A DNA stretch of 64,000 nucleotides from Trichuris trichiura (lineage: Eukaryota > Nematoda > Enoplea > Trichinellida > Trichuridae). Under the pieces are notes generated by a model that worked only from the letters and a program-made list of their open reading frames with translations, did not search any database and was not told the DNA's origin. The stretch covers positions 1,302,001 to 1,366,000 of the forward strand of contig JBAJFE010000060.1 in NCBI GenBank assembly GCA_037903355.1, in the 5' to 3' direction. A program made the position numbers and the translations under genes. This document shows, in pieces, positions 35,601-49,700 of this stretch (its first letter is position 1; each line of letters begins with the position of its first letter).

Positions 35601-37749
35601 TACTCATTGGTTTAAGCAGAGCAGGCGAATTTTTTCAAATAAACTTTCAGCAAGCATATTTCACACAAATGACCAAAGAAAGGTTGCCGACGTGATAACG
35701 AATGCAACTGCTGAACAGAAATTTAACTATAAACTGCTCACCTGTTGCCTATGGCGAAAAAGGTCAACTGAGGCAAATAACCGTGCGACAAGGCTACACG
35801 GGTGCACGATTGCACATTTCCGGACCAACGGCGGAGAAGGAGGTCGTCCAAAGAGTATATATTGTTGAGCAGCCTGAATTCTGAGAAACGATAGCTCTTT
35901 ATTGAGGGCTCCTTTTGTCCTCGTCGGAAGATGTACAACCTAGTGTGCTACCATTATGCTCAAAGGTCATGTCGTAAGCGGGGGGCGAAGAGAAGTTCGG
36001 GTCGCCTTTTGCTCACAGACATCGTTGCTACCCGAACGACCCATTGGCGCCCGCTTCGCGAATGACTTTGCGCTTTCCCGCTGTTCCCGCTACGCTGGTG
36101 CACAATGGCCACCATTGTTGGGAGATAATCAAAAGGTCTTTTACGGAGAAGCCGTTACCCGCGTAGCGCAAAGGTACTAATTTCCAATTTTTTGTCTTTT
36201 TCCAATTCCGCTTAGATGCAGCGGATGCGAACCACGCTTCAATGCTTCGCTAGGAAAAGCCTGTTTTTCGTAAGCCAAACTTGTACCCGTAGGCGAGCAT
36301 GCAAAGGTATTTTGACCGCTGAAGAATGTTCACTTTCACAATATGGTGAGGTCACCATTTGCTATACATTAGCGTCTTTGAAATGGCACAAGTTTTCAAG
36401 AGCAAGCAAAGTACGCACTCGTTTTCCTGTTCGGCTGAGAGCAGACTGCTTTCCGAACGAAGCCTGTATAGACGAGGGAAGAAAAACGAATAAGTAGTAT
36501 CCACTTTGGGCGCTGACACATAGGACATGTCGAAACGCTTCCGTTTAAAAAGTGCCGCGCTCTGTTTGGGTTAAATAAAGAGAGGCGTAAAGAATTCAGA
36601 ATACTATCGGATGATCGTCTCCGGATAACCGTCTATGTCGCCTTACAACCTTTAACCTAATGTGCTTCAATAACGATATATTTGCGGATTAATGTGCCAC
36701 CATTTTGAAAAACTGAATTAAAGCAGACAAGCGCTCGCAGAAACAGTTGTCCCGTTGCTCAGATCGGGAAGAAGTTTTAAATGTCCTTCACTTTGCTAAA
36801 ATAATTTCGTCCCGACGCTTTCGTACGATCTCGAACGGCTTTCGAGGAAATAGCGCAACGACGCGCTTGCTAGTCGCCGGTGCGGACGAGCGCGTACGAT
36901 TGAGGATCATTGATTGCAATGCAAATTGAATTGGGATGGTTGGCTTTTTTTAAACTGATACAAACTCATTTAGCGCCCTTGCGCGGCATTACGCGCAAGA
37001 CTTGGCACCCAAGACCAATCGGGACACCAATTTATACGTCAAGCAAACTGTGGGTGAACTCTGAAAAAAATTCGTAAAGAATATGAACTACCTGGCAGTG
37101 CGAAGTCCCTAGAGGCTACTTGTGCACCTGTGGTCAAACGGCTACAAGGGTAGAATCCATCGTTAGGTAAAGCTTCGCATCCGTTTGGAACCAGACGTTG
37201 TCGGTAGAATTGTCTACGACCATTTCTGGGATTGTAGGAGACGTGTATCTCGTCGGGCGACGTAAAGTCCAGTTGCCACCATCCGTCGTCGGCTGGTTGA
37301 CCCCGAGAGGAGAGATAATCTGATCGGCAAGTTTCAAGAGACGATTTTGTTGCTACAGCCGGCATGGCGGGAACCGATGGCTTTTTGAACATGAAATCAA
37401 CCTAAAAGAGCAAGCCGCTCAACTGTGCGCACTTTTAGTAGGGCATCGTAGCGATCCCAAGGGACCGCGCCAGCTGGATCGCGGTTGCGTTGCATTGAAT
37501 ATCGCTGTCCGAACGTTTTTGAATTTAGAGAAATAAGTTCTCATGAGGTTACGGGTCAGCAGAAGTAAAAAATGGGCTGAATACAAACAAACTGATGACG
37601 TCATACTGATGGCGTAAAAAGAGGTCAGTCAATTTGGCAACTCCAATTTGCATGCCTTCGATCAGTGCTCCCTTTCGGGACCTCGGTATGCGGGCGTGCG
37701 CATCCTGAGTGTGATCGTACAGAAATCGGGAGTCTACCATTTTGATCAT
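32676..37749 (-). CDS. LIM-domain protein, 4 exons, 3' end not found
   Basis: Minus-strand exons 37749-37600, 37504-37433, 37401-37092 and 33396-32676 join in phase to 417 residues plus two bases. The ATG at 37749 (or the one at 37740) starts the frame. Residues 1-178 include KGALIEGMQIGVAKLTDLF and DDGWWQLDFTSPDEIHVSYN. Residues 179-385 are a Ser/Pro/Arg-rich linker, probably disordered. At the end lies the first zinc half of a LIM domain: Cys390-x2-Cys393, His410-x2-Cys413-x2-Cys416, with the typical YHRGCFKCS. LIM domains bind protein partners, often in actin structures or nuclei. The spacing resembles MICAL/EPLIN-type LIMs but does not identify the gene. The second zinc half should be in a later exon; none fits. 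The 37599-37505 intron uses a weak donor (GAC|GTCATC) inside a TGACGTCA, and intron 2 is only 31 bases. Confidence 0.68.
33397..37091 (-). other. 3.7-kb intron of the LIM gene
   Basis: Phase 1 on both sides: ...ALP plus G, then AA completing Glu. Inside are open frames on both strands (for example 34909-35331 minus, 35956-36180 plus) without splice or family support. No nested gene is claimed. Confidence 0.55.
37596..37603. promoter_or_regulatory. TGACGTCA palindrome at LIM exon 1 donor
   Basis: Perfect CRE octamer that overlaps the inferred first splice donor (GAC|GTCATC) of the LIM gene. It may be coincidental coding sequence. It is listed because the same octamer also occurs at 5284, 5326 and 6587. 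Confidence 0.25.
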
Positions 37750-40700
37750 CGATCAATCAACGTAAGAAAAGCCGATCGTTGAAAAGTGACGGTATTCTGA
37801 GTCTACTCGTCATAAAGGACATTATTTAATTAAAAGGGCAAATGGAACCGTCGGCATCAGTTTGCAAACAATTTCAACGCCTTTGCGGTGACCAGGCGAA
37901 CAGGAACGATGCTTCTTCTCCAAATTTGATCAATAAGTCGGCTTGACACGCCGATGAAAATTGGTACATCAGGGCGATAACGAGTTGTCGTTTTGTTTCC
38001 AATATCCCGCGGTAGCGGCAGGAGTCGATGAAGCCGCCTTGCTTTCATTGACTTCTACTCCCTAAAGCCTGGTTTCTGACCATCCAGCGAGGCGGGCGGA
38101 AAGGGCACCGAGCATGATGTGGGCGGACAGAATGAAATAACTGGCGAGTCCTCAAAAGAGAAAATACGGAAATGTATCCCGACATTCCAAGCAGGACAGC
38201 TGGTGGATATTCCATATTAAAGCGGCAGGTTCCAATAATCGATTATTTGTTAGATTCTGCTGGATAAAGCAGACAACTATTCTAAAATTAGGAAGCGGTT
38301 TAGTAGCTTCCATTTGCTCAATAATAAAGACGAATCCGTAAGCTATATATCATACCTGGACCTTATACTTGGGCTTTATCTTGACGAATAGTATTCATAG
38401 CAACTGCTAATATTGTTTGCTATTATTAATACTTTTCGTCGCTCTGAGAAAACTCTAAAAAAGGGGAAAATGATATGAAAAGCAGCAACGTTCATTTTAC
38501 TCCGTGGGCAGATGCACTGATAGGATACACATATCTTCGTGCCAGTAAGCACCTTCCATATTATATGAATAAAATGCCTCGCTTGAAGAGCAAAAAAAGG
38601 GTTATTCCCTGAAGGGAATGGAAATAAGCTGCCCAGTTAATAGACTAACCTATTAAAACAATGGCCATTGTCATGCAAAAAATATTAACGAACCCTTTTG
38701 AAATGCATATGGCAGAAACGACCGTTTTAGGGAGAACTTTGAAGCCGTTCGAAAGGTCTGGATCGGCAGCATGACTTGGCAATGACAACAGATATGTTAT
38801 TGTGCACATTGTTCAAGCAGCCGACTGCTTGACCGGCAAGCAAGCATCGCGCTCAGTCGAAAGTGGAAATCGTCAGACTGACTTGAGGAGACGTTTCCGT
38901 ATTGAATATATCAGTCCTACCGTAACGATAGGGCAGAAAATTCCAATGCAAATACGCATGTAATGCACTAACCTTCTTATTCGGACGTTTTGTGTTCTTT
39001 GCACATTATCCTTCTTCTAATTGCTGTATCTAATTGGATTGTTTATCACGCTGACAAGATGAGAGGAAAGTGATGGATAGAGACGGAAATTTGCAGCTCG
39101 GCATTGCTTGATCAATGAGTAACCCGTAAGGGAAGAACAAACGGAGGAAATCTCTACTCTTAATGAAGAAGAGATGTGTCGTTGATCCGTAGTGACCAGC
39201 GTTGGTTCCTATTTTCGGTTAACCCCAACGACCCTTTCTGCACTTGTAGAGTTCAACGTCTTTGTCTGCTTCTTTTGCCCTGACCAATGTCAGCAAACAA
39301 AAACATCTTTTCTTGCGACGCAAACACTTGTCGAACAACGCCGTTTGCATTCTCAAGCGGTTGCTAGAGTTGCTACCAACAACCCAGCAAACATATACAA
39401 TGGCTGAAAGAAACATTGCAGGCAGTGAGCGGAAAACTGGTTCCAACTTTTACGCGGCTTGCATTCATTGGCCATAAACAATGGAGCGGGAAGTTTGCCC
39501 CATCCATTAGTGCGTTTAAATGGAACTTATTTTGAAAAACTAACCGGAAGTCTATTGTTGCAAAACCCTAATCCAACTGCCGAAAGCATAGGATTGATGC
39601 ATGCCATCAATGATGACCTCATTGGCAAGTTATTTATGCAAAAAAATGCTTATTATGGACGCAAACTGGGCAAGCTATTAACCGCATGATGTAAGCCTTT
39701 AGTAAAAAAATTTTCCCGAAAAAGGCGGTAAGTTCTGACGAGTAGAACGCGCGTCAGATGAAGGGTACGATATGGCCAACGTGTCACAGACCAAAGTTAG
39801 CCATCAACTGCCTCCGCTGCAGCGCTTCGACCTTCGGCTCCTCATGGACGGACGTAGCAACCAAAAAAGGGTCGATGCCAAAGGCCGTGGCGGCAATCAC
39901 CCATGGCAATTGCTGGTGGCTTCTTTGACTTCTGGAATAATATTTTCATGCCAAAATACCGCTTAAAAAACTGGTCTCTAATAAATCAAAGTCTCCTTTG
40001 GCGAACGGTGCAGTATGATTCTCATTAAAGCGAATTGATCCATGCTGGAAAAATAATTGAGCTTCGAACCATTGCAGCCAGTAAGAGCAGCTCGCTTTGA
40101 TGGATAACGCAAGTCTTTCTTTTCAGCCAAGGACGCGCTTTCCCGAATGGCCAAGATGAGCTCAATTGGAATTGCATTCCTACTTTGCGAATGTAAGTTC
40201 AGTTGATCAAATACAGGATATGTATACAATATCTTTCGTTCGTACTACCAAGCTCTCATTGCGTGGACTATCAGTCATTGAAATGTTTAAATCAAACCCT
40301 GTTTATCAGCAGCGTATGGCAAAGGAATAACCAAATGTTTATGCAAATTCTTCAGCATCTTGTGTGGCGATGCTTCATGCGCGCAGAAAAATTTAAAGCC
40401 CTTTTCAGCCTATCATACGCAAGTTAATCTAACAAGTAACAAAGCCTGTAGCGACAGACTTACCCGCTGTGAGCAACGCGACGTCTAGACATACCGGCAG
40501 TGCTCAGAGAAAGTGAATGGTCGGATGCTCAAATCTTTAAACTTTTGTCTTTCAGCTGAAAGATGAAATACGAATTGGCCTCCCAATGGTGCCTCCGCAG
40601 CGCCAGCTGTGAGCTGACAAGAGATCGCGCAGAGACAAAGCTCTATACGGATAAAAACTCAGAGCAAAATATGCCAACGGAGCGACGCAGTAGGAAAAAC

Positions 40701-43700
40701 TGATCGACTGCACTTCGCTTCACCAGGAGGCTTTCTAATCTTGTCTGGGGCCCATAGTTGGAAATTGACAGCACTCCATTAAGCCTTATGAAAGAAGATC
40801 ATGAGCAGCAGAAGAAATAGGCATTTCACTTAGGCCTTAGCGCAAGTGAAACAAATGTTTGAACACCCACCATACAGGCACTGCTTCTCCATATAAGCAG
40901 AAGAAGAAATGAATGTCACATGTTTCAGGGAAGCTTCAAAAGCCCACTGTCTCTTATTTTTCAAAGTATCCGCCACGCCTCAGAGCAGCAGAGCAAGTTA
41001 GCCCCGGGTTTAGTCTTGCGGTGGACGTTTTCGCGCCCAATTGGAGTTAGCGGCCACCATAGGCCAGTTAGCTAAGACCTTTGGGGACTGGAAAGCTGAT
41101 GCCTCGCGATTATGTAATTTAAAATAAAAACTAGTTACTGTAATTCACTTAAACTTCATTCCGTCAACCGAAATGGATCTACTTGCTGGTAATTGCGCCA
41201 AAGACAAAATCAATCCACGATACAAGCTCCCGATGGCGGAGAACCGAGAAATAAGAGTGCAATTTTCAACCAGCAGAAAAAGCGGAATCGACCTCAGACT
41301 AATATACCGTCACGACGAGAGCGCACAACTTCGGCTTCCTTAATGAGCTCCTTCTCAAACTCCAATCTGGGATTGAATTTTAAAAGCCAAATAGACAAGT
41401 GCGCTTCCCGCGCATGCACGAAGAGAAAATAATTCTCATCTCCATAGAAGCATCTATTCGCACATTCGTTATTTGAAAAATCGTAGGATTGTCCTTTTAA
41501 AGCATCTGATCTGCCCCACCTTGTTGCTAACAAAATAATACGCGTTATCTGAGCCTCCTTTTAAACCGAATGTAAAATGTTTGAAAAGCAGTTCAGATAT
41601 CAGCGTAAAATAAGCGGGTTAAGATTTTTTAAAAACTTTCTACGATTGCCGATTTCAATTTTTTTTTACACAGACTAACGTGGTATGATTAGTTAAATCG
41701 TCTTGCCAAGAAAATGAATATTGCGCAACAACTGACAGACACCATGCAAGACGGGATAAACAGGTGGACTCACTTATTTTCAAGAAAAAATTATCTTTCC
41801 AGTCGCTCAACCTTTGGTTTAGTTTTTGCTCATGATGCGCATAGCGAATCAACTTGTCATAGTGACATCATACCTATAGCGTATTCAAAGCAATGAAAGT
41901 AACAATGAAGTGAAGTCAACTATTCTTTTGAAAGCATTGCCAAAAATAAGGAGGCTTGCCTGACAAAGTGATCGACATATGAGTGCAATCGTCTGATGCG
42001 TACAACTTGTTTCGATTGCCCAAGACAAAGGAGTCACATTTGCGACAGCTGCCCCGTGAATTCATGCGTACTAAATTGAAGCAGCAAGAAAAGTTGCAAA
42101 ATATTTACCAAAAAAAAGCTCAGCCGGCCGTCTTCAGCTGTCTGCCGTCGCGACACAACGGCTGTAGAATAATGAAAAGGTAAATGTTTCGTTTTTTCTT
42201 AAACATGAACCACCGCCTTCGATTCGCGGAAGAAAACACGAAATTTTTACGCAGAGCCCCCTTAGTTTACACATAAACGCGTGACTTTCTAACCAGCTAT
42301 TAGTCATAGTAGGTAATCTTTTTATATTCGAGGACCTATGCAGCCGCCAACAAAATTGATGGGGCAGTTGGCATTTACAGTATAAGCTGACCCAGACAAG
42401 TCTGAAGCGATGTAAAAAAATGTTTATCAACGTTAACACTTTGTGAAAAAATCAACTAACCACGAAAATTGTTTCTCGTTGTCTCTAGCTTGAATTGCAC
42501 CACCTCAGCGTTTCGGAACACTTCTGCAATGAAGCAGTTTTATAATAACAGCTGGCCTGAATATGTTGGCACTTTTCGTACATACAGAGAAGCAAGGGGC
42601 ACTTGTACAAATCAAGGGCAAAGTTGTTGAGCGGGAAACAGCCGGCTGGCGAATGTGTAGTGGCGGCAATCTCTTTCCATCGTTAGTTCTGCGAATATAT
42701 TATTTCAAAAAAGAACTTAAACACTGACCTTTCCGAAGTACCGGTACGCAATGAACCATAGCAAAAGCGGGAAGCCATTGAGGAAAGTGAAAACTCATTT
42801 TCATCCTTCGAACAAAGCTGCCAACAACGAGATGGATGAAATGACCAAAATGTCCTTTCTTGAATATACAGCGAATTTACCTTGCTGCTACTCCTTGCTG
42901 CAGCACGCATTGCTGAAAGTTTCGCTGAACAGTTTACATAGCTATGTAAGATTTATTAGCCGCGACTATTGAAAAGTCAATCGACACAAATGCTGCCGGG
43001 ATTCGTAGAAAAAGCTTCTTTGCTCGCTTAGCTTCAGCCTATTAGGATATCTGATAATATATGATCCTTTCAGCATTGTATCCTTTACGTGTCACGTTAC
43101 AGACAGCTGACGAAAGAAATGTCATAAGTTTTTTTCATTTTCCTCACATGGAATTAAATCTATTTGACCTAAGTAAATATCAGAGGTTGGATCACTAATT
43201 GAGCAAACTAAAAATCAAAAGTAAATGACCATTGCATTACTATGTAAGGCAATGGAAAGAATTGCAGTTGCAACGATGGACAGTTGATGAAAAATAATGC
43301 CTGTATTCAAGAAACCAAAAGCCAAGTTCAATTCTGTAACAGGTTCGCATTACCACTTGACCTGGTCAGAGTCCTTTGTTGGAGTTTCACTTAAAGTCAT
43401 CCAATGGGTGCTTGAATGATCATATTCAGTAATAATGCCAGATTTAGCCGCGCGTATGTCGTAGGAATAGAAGGTTGGCGTCAAACAGGTTGACCAAACA
43501 AGGCCAGTAACCGTCGCTACTGAAAAATAAACAAATGCCCCAAAGCAAAATATACTGTAAGTGCCTTGTCGTTCCCCAAAGCAGGAAGCACCCGAATGCT
43601 GGTCAGTGGGTTTCTCTTAACGAATGCAGGTTGCCTATCCGGTTCCAAGTTTTTCAACCTCACTTCGGGCCGTGATTATTAGCCTCCAGTTAAAGTGGTC

Positions 43701-46700
43701 TTATGCGCCTGTTTTCAGCACGCTGCTTTGCTGAAGTTGTCCAAAGTAAGACAGGCCAAAACGGGATTCGGTCGATTCGAGGATCAACCGTTTGCACGCT
43801 ACTCAACATCAAGACGAATAGGAAACAAATCAACCGGTCTTTGATAACAACTCTCTGTTGTTCATTATTTACAAGAACAGAAACTGGTATGATCAATTGA
43901 AATGCAGAAAAATGAAAAGGCGTACAAACATGGACGGAAGTCCATTAAATAAACCGAAAGATCAAAAGTCAACAAAATTTTTATAAAGGAGCAGCTATGG
44001 TTGTCGCCGTGAAATGGCAAAGCGAATGTCCACTTTTGCAACCTCTGTTCAGTTTGATTTTCGCTTGAGCACTTCAAATAATTTCAAGAGCCCAACTGGA
44101 AATCACAAGACGAACGGTGAACGCTGAAATACTATTTATGGCGGGGCGTTGATGAACGCTTAACTAACGTGCTCTTTGACACGCGTATTGATTAAACAAC
44201 ATTATATTGAATTGCAATAGCACCTCGATGAATATATGACTTGAAGAGCGGCTTCAATTGTCACCCCGAAAGCGTGTGCAGACGAATTAGGGTTGACCGG
44301 CAGAATTTTGCATTTCGTCGGGAAAGATACGTAATCGTACCCAATGGGGATGAATTCATCAACCCTATGCAATCCAGCGTTACCAAAACCACTCAGAGGA
44401 GGCATATTAATAACGAGCGGAGTGGTTTTAAAAACTTAAAGTGTTCAATCACGATCACCGACTTCCTCGTTTAACGTAGTGAGGTATTTGAAACGTTACT
44501 ATCGGTCTTCTGTGCCAATACTTCCTTAAATGGTCATTTATCAGCACGCTAAGTTATTTATGAGCTGCGCAGCTTCAGCCAAGCTGCAAACGATAGGATA
44601 AAAGCGAGTAGTTAATTCACCCTTTCCATTGTATCTAGCTGGCCGAGGTTTGGCAACTATTTAAAAAAGAAAACAAAAACGAACACGACGACATGGATGC
44701 CTTATTTGGACGTTTTGCCATTAGACGCCACCGTTGGTTGAAAATTCCATTTCAATTACATGACGACGATTCGACGATGCACAGGGAGGAAAAGAGATCA
44801 AATTAATACGGCTGACTTATTCAAAAACTTAAGCATTCGACACCAGACCACTTGAAGCAGCCTTTGAGGCATTAACTCGGCAAAGCCTTAAATTAAGTTA
44901 TCTTTAGCGGGAAAACACATATAAGGCGTAATGTCAAGTTAGAGATGTTTTGCTGCATTTTTTGCCCAGTCGCAAGTGAGTAACATTCACATCTAATAAT
45001 AGTTTGGGCAAACAGGATTCTGTTGGAGAAATACAAGTCGTTAGTCAACGCTTTCGTATGACAGTTCATTACTAGCGCGATGCCTTCTAGATTGAAGAGA
45101 TTTTGTCTTGTCAGGAGAGGCGGTGATGAGCAAACGAGAACACGCAAATTGGGACGCGCAGTAAACTTTCAACGAAAAGCAAGCATGCCAATGCCACTCA
45201 CTCTCACTACAGCATATGAATAAAAGATTTTTAAAATGAAAACTCTCCTGATACGAATAAGATGCTGTCCGAATTAAGAGAGAAATAATTTCAAATCTTC
45301 AGAAGTCAATTTCAAGCTGATGGTCTCTATTTTGTCCCATCATGTCCACATAAGGAAATACAGGCTTCACACTATCATTATAAACTGGAGGATATTCTTA
45401 CGAAAGGCGAAGAAAATATTCTTCCGTTTTCCACAAAAATTTTCATGTTTTTGCGAAGTTACCGTTCGCCTGTACTGACAAGGACATACAAATGTCAGGT
45501 TGGCCATATATTGCAACTTAAAAGTGACAAGACCATTCTTTTAGAAGCGATATAGAATAAAATTATGTTTTATCTTTTAAAAAGAAAATCTTCCTTGAGG
45601 TTCCCTCCGCGACTTTTCTAGTGCTAAATGATATGCATTCCCTGTAGCAATACTTTCGTGTCGTACGGAAAACTTATACTATCAAGCATCGCTAAAGCGA
45701 TGATATGACATGCGCAATTGTAACTTGAACTCGATACGCGAAGGTGCTGGAAGATGTAAAGCGTTCCACGTAAAATTTCGAAAAAAATTATTACGTTTAG
45801 GTCCAGGAGCTACTTTTCCGAAAGCTGAGCTAGTTTCTGTTGACTTTTTTGTCGAATTTACAATTCTAAAAATTTTTCGATAAAGATTTTTATCTTAGGG
45901 ACATTCACAGACACAAAAAGGAAACAGCCGCAGAAGAAAAAAATATCGAACCTGCATTCCGTTTAATGGAAAGTAAATTTTCAACGAAAGAGCTTGAATG
46001 ATTGCCATAAGCCGATGGAGCTCATTGATATGTGCACCAATCTGATCAATCGGATTGTATAAACACTAAAATCTGTCGTAGCATTAATTGTTAAGTTAGC
46101 TTAACAGTTAATACCATCCAAAGCTGTAATTTTCAGCTTATTTTGCTCAGTCGGCTATTTGAGCCCGTCGATTTTTTTCTCCAGATTTACAACCACTTGG
46201 GAAGGCCTATGTTCATAATTGTGGTCTTTATTGATAGTTTTCCATTATCCATACTGTAGCATGCAAGTTCGCTGAAATGCAGGTTCTTTTCGCAGCCACT
46301 GGGTAGAAACGGGAAAAGTGGCGTAATAGTACTTTTCATTAATTTATTAGCAGAAAAGATTACGAAACAAAATATTTTCGTGTTTTTTAATGCAGCTCTC
46401 TTATTATTATTTAATACGCAACAGAAATTTGGAAACTTATATTAGCCGTAAAATCTGTTACGGTTAAAAATGAGACAGGGAATATTCTGCCTGGGTTTAT
46501 TTAGGCAAAAAAATAATGGCGCACAGGATGGGACATGGAAAGAAAAGAAGGTTTCACGGGTTTTATGAAACGCTTCGCGTCTAAAACTTGTTTTCTAGAA
46601 TTGATTAAGGCATTTCACTAACCTGTAAAGAAAATTATGTTTTGCAGGCTAACATTTCATCATAAAATGTACCAATCATTTGACGACAAAAATGCCAGGG

Positions 46701-49700
46701 CCTTAGATTAGCCTCAGTTGCGGCTTGGAAATGCAGTAGCATGATCAGCCAGCCTGCATTATGTACTACGCACTTTGTTTTACTTTTAAGATCTCATTTT
46801 CCAGAGCATCGCTGACTACATATCGTAAACCGTACAGCAGAGGTTCCTTTTCAGAAAAATAGCGCCTATCCTGTTCTGCTCTCACTATCGAGTATGAAAG
46901 ACATTCGATTCTATCCTTAGCTAAACTAAGCGCGGAAATATAATCGGTGCTAATCAGCTAAGGGCAAAACAAGATAGCGGCAACGATAAGCAACACCTCA
47001 GCCCGGCATCGTCTTGTTGTTGGTTTGCAGATCGTGCTGTTTTGCCCTTACCTAAAGCTGAGCTTGAATGAGTGGATCGTGTTTTGCCGTAGGCTTAAGG
47101 AAACGTGGAACAAGGTGCTCCTCATGCTTGATAGCAAGATCAGGACAGAAATAACCGCATTTTCTCGAGATAGAACCTGCATTACGTGAGGTACGGCAGG
47201 TAGTTTGCGAGCTCGTAAAAAACGGGAACCCAACTTTGATAGCAAATTTTTTTCCGACTCTCGTGCATGACGGTATTCGAAATCCTTATGTCTTCATTGG
47301 TCTGTGCGATTTTGCGGTAATTGTTTGCAGGTAGCGTACCGTCCGACGTTCTAAACGACACTGACCAATGGATATAGTGAAAAGGTAAGAATTAAATTGT
47401 CTTCTCAATTTCCACTCGGCTTAGTGTAGTATATCTAAAAAAAAAAAGAACGACCATAGAAGGCGAAATCAAGCACGCAGAGGACAGCACGCATCCGGAG
47501 CTAATAGCGCAATGGAAGGAAATCGAAGAAAAACATGACGGATGGGTGAATTATGAGTCACCTTTCAAAGGCAAACGGATGGTTGGTGCTGATGTTTTTC
47601 CAAACGTCGCTTACATTGAAGACATTTTTGGCCATTGGTTTCTTGCAAGTAAATTTTCAACAGCATGCTTTGCGATGTACTTATTTGGCTCCTGTTCTCA
47701 ATTAATTTGCCGCTTCAGGAAAAGGACGCTGAATTGCGCTGCTAGGCGGCAGTAGAGATAGCAAAGAGGAATTACTTGAACGGAAGTTTCTTCTTGAAGG
47801 AGGTGCTCGTTGAGCTTCATATTTTAGCAATCAGCTGAAAAAGTAACAGAGACCATGATGCAACAACTTTTGGAGAAACGTCAAGAAACTGAAAATGATT
47901 TTTGTACAACGCGTTGGGTAAGCAAAGAATGTGCTTTATCCTGTTCAATACTTTGTTTCTCATGCGCACTGTCGATTTACTCTCTGCATTATACGTGTTC
48001 ATAGAACTTAGGCTTATTTTCTTCTTAGAAAGTTCTGACTGTTACTTCCCTTTATGAGTCCGTCGGCTTGCAGCTTTTATAAATAATAGATGTGATACAA
48101 TCTAGCTTGAGAAAAACAATTCGACGTTAATGTATGTAGGCTGGAACAGAAATTCTACGTTGTCAATAGCATTACCTTGTTGATTTTTATGACTACAAAT
48201 GATCATCTCAGCAACGCCTATACTGCAAGAGCAACCGGGTGTTATCTATAACAGAATTACAGCTAATTCTATAGGAGTTTATTCATAAAAATGAGTGTAA
48301 AAGATTTCATTTAAATATGATGTCTGAGAACAGCTGTATATGTCTTCGTTAGACAAATTTTGGTATCATATGTCTTCTTTCACGGTAAAAGGTCGGAGGA
48401 ACGGACGAGAAGGTACGGAACCGCAGCACCTTGAAAGTTTCGTTCTTTTCGCTCTTTTCTCTGATGTTTTACTGCAAAAAGGCACACCATGTTGTATCTT
48501 CTCTAATGAAAACGACAGGCAAATTCTATGGCTCGTCAAAAATAGCAGTATTAACGACAGAACATGAATGAGCATTTCTTCAGTAGAGCAACAGTAAGGT
48601 TGTAAACAGCTTTGCAGCTTCATGAACCCGTTACTTAAAGCCGTTAAAAATACCAACATGTAGAAACTTCTCTGCTACAATGACAGTTATCTTTCATGGG
48701 TAGGAATTTCTGGCTTTTGAAGCGTTCTTCACTGACGCAGCTTTCCTGATAACTTCTGTGTTTTCGTGGCACTTTGAAATGCACTGCTAATGGTCGTAGA
48801 AGCAAGCCATTCGGTCGTCCGTATAGATAAGTTCTGTTTTAATACAATATGCAAAGGTGATCCTTTGATATCTACTAACATTCACTGCTCTGAAGTATCA
48901 TGATACCACAAAAATCGGGTCGAACAATTAGTCATGCATATTGCAATCATCCAAGCAGAAATTCTGCCTTCCGGGTTGTCCCAGTTTCCAGGGCATGTAG
49001 TACACCATTATCACGGGCACAAACAACGTGCTTTTGCCAACGGCCATTGGTTTTATATTGCTGTATGAAACTTCACAGACGATGCCACTAAAAGTAATAT
49101 TGTGATACGACGGTAGCGAGGCGCAACTTTCCATAAATTGTTCGCTTGAAGCTTTTAAGCTTTTGAAAGACTACCAGCTATCTCAGAAGCAGCATAAACA
49201 TCATTGCGTTGCACGTTTTCAAAATATCGTCTTTGGGAACCAACTTCATTTGGCTATATGATCCAGCTGGATGAGCAGTCAATATCGTTTGCTTTATAAC
49301 AGCAGTTGAAAGGTTGGAACTGTTTCTGCTGAAGCTGAAGGTCAGCGTTTACCAGCTGCATTCTAATATATCTTCATACTATAAATGGCAAGCCAGAGTG
49401 GCATATTTCCCACACGCGTAACTGGAAGTATTTATAGGATGTAATTCTGCCACCTATCGTTCAGTCAATACAGATTTAACGTATTTTGCAACAATTCCTT
49501 TCTAGAACTATGCTAAGGTACATATACATCTAATTGAAGCGGTTAATCAATTCCACCAAAAGTTCAGCAGGCAGATCTGGACGTCAAAATTAGAGCGTTA
49601 TTTTAGTAGTAAAGAAAAAATGGAACAGCTTAAAGAATATTTGTGTTTATTAACAAATATAAACATCGGCCATGAACGTGAAGTAAGACGCACACTAAAG

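Noticed and set aside
37134..37337. Second minus-strand frame overlapping LIM exon 3
   Set aside because: It is shorter, and only the other frame is open across the whole exon and joins both neighbours in phase.
37857..38048. 63-residue ATG frame upstream of the LIM gene
   Set aside because: It is basic and short, without splice sites or homology. It could be a chance or upstream open frame.
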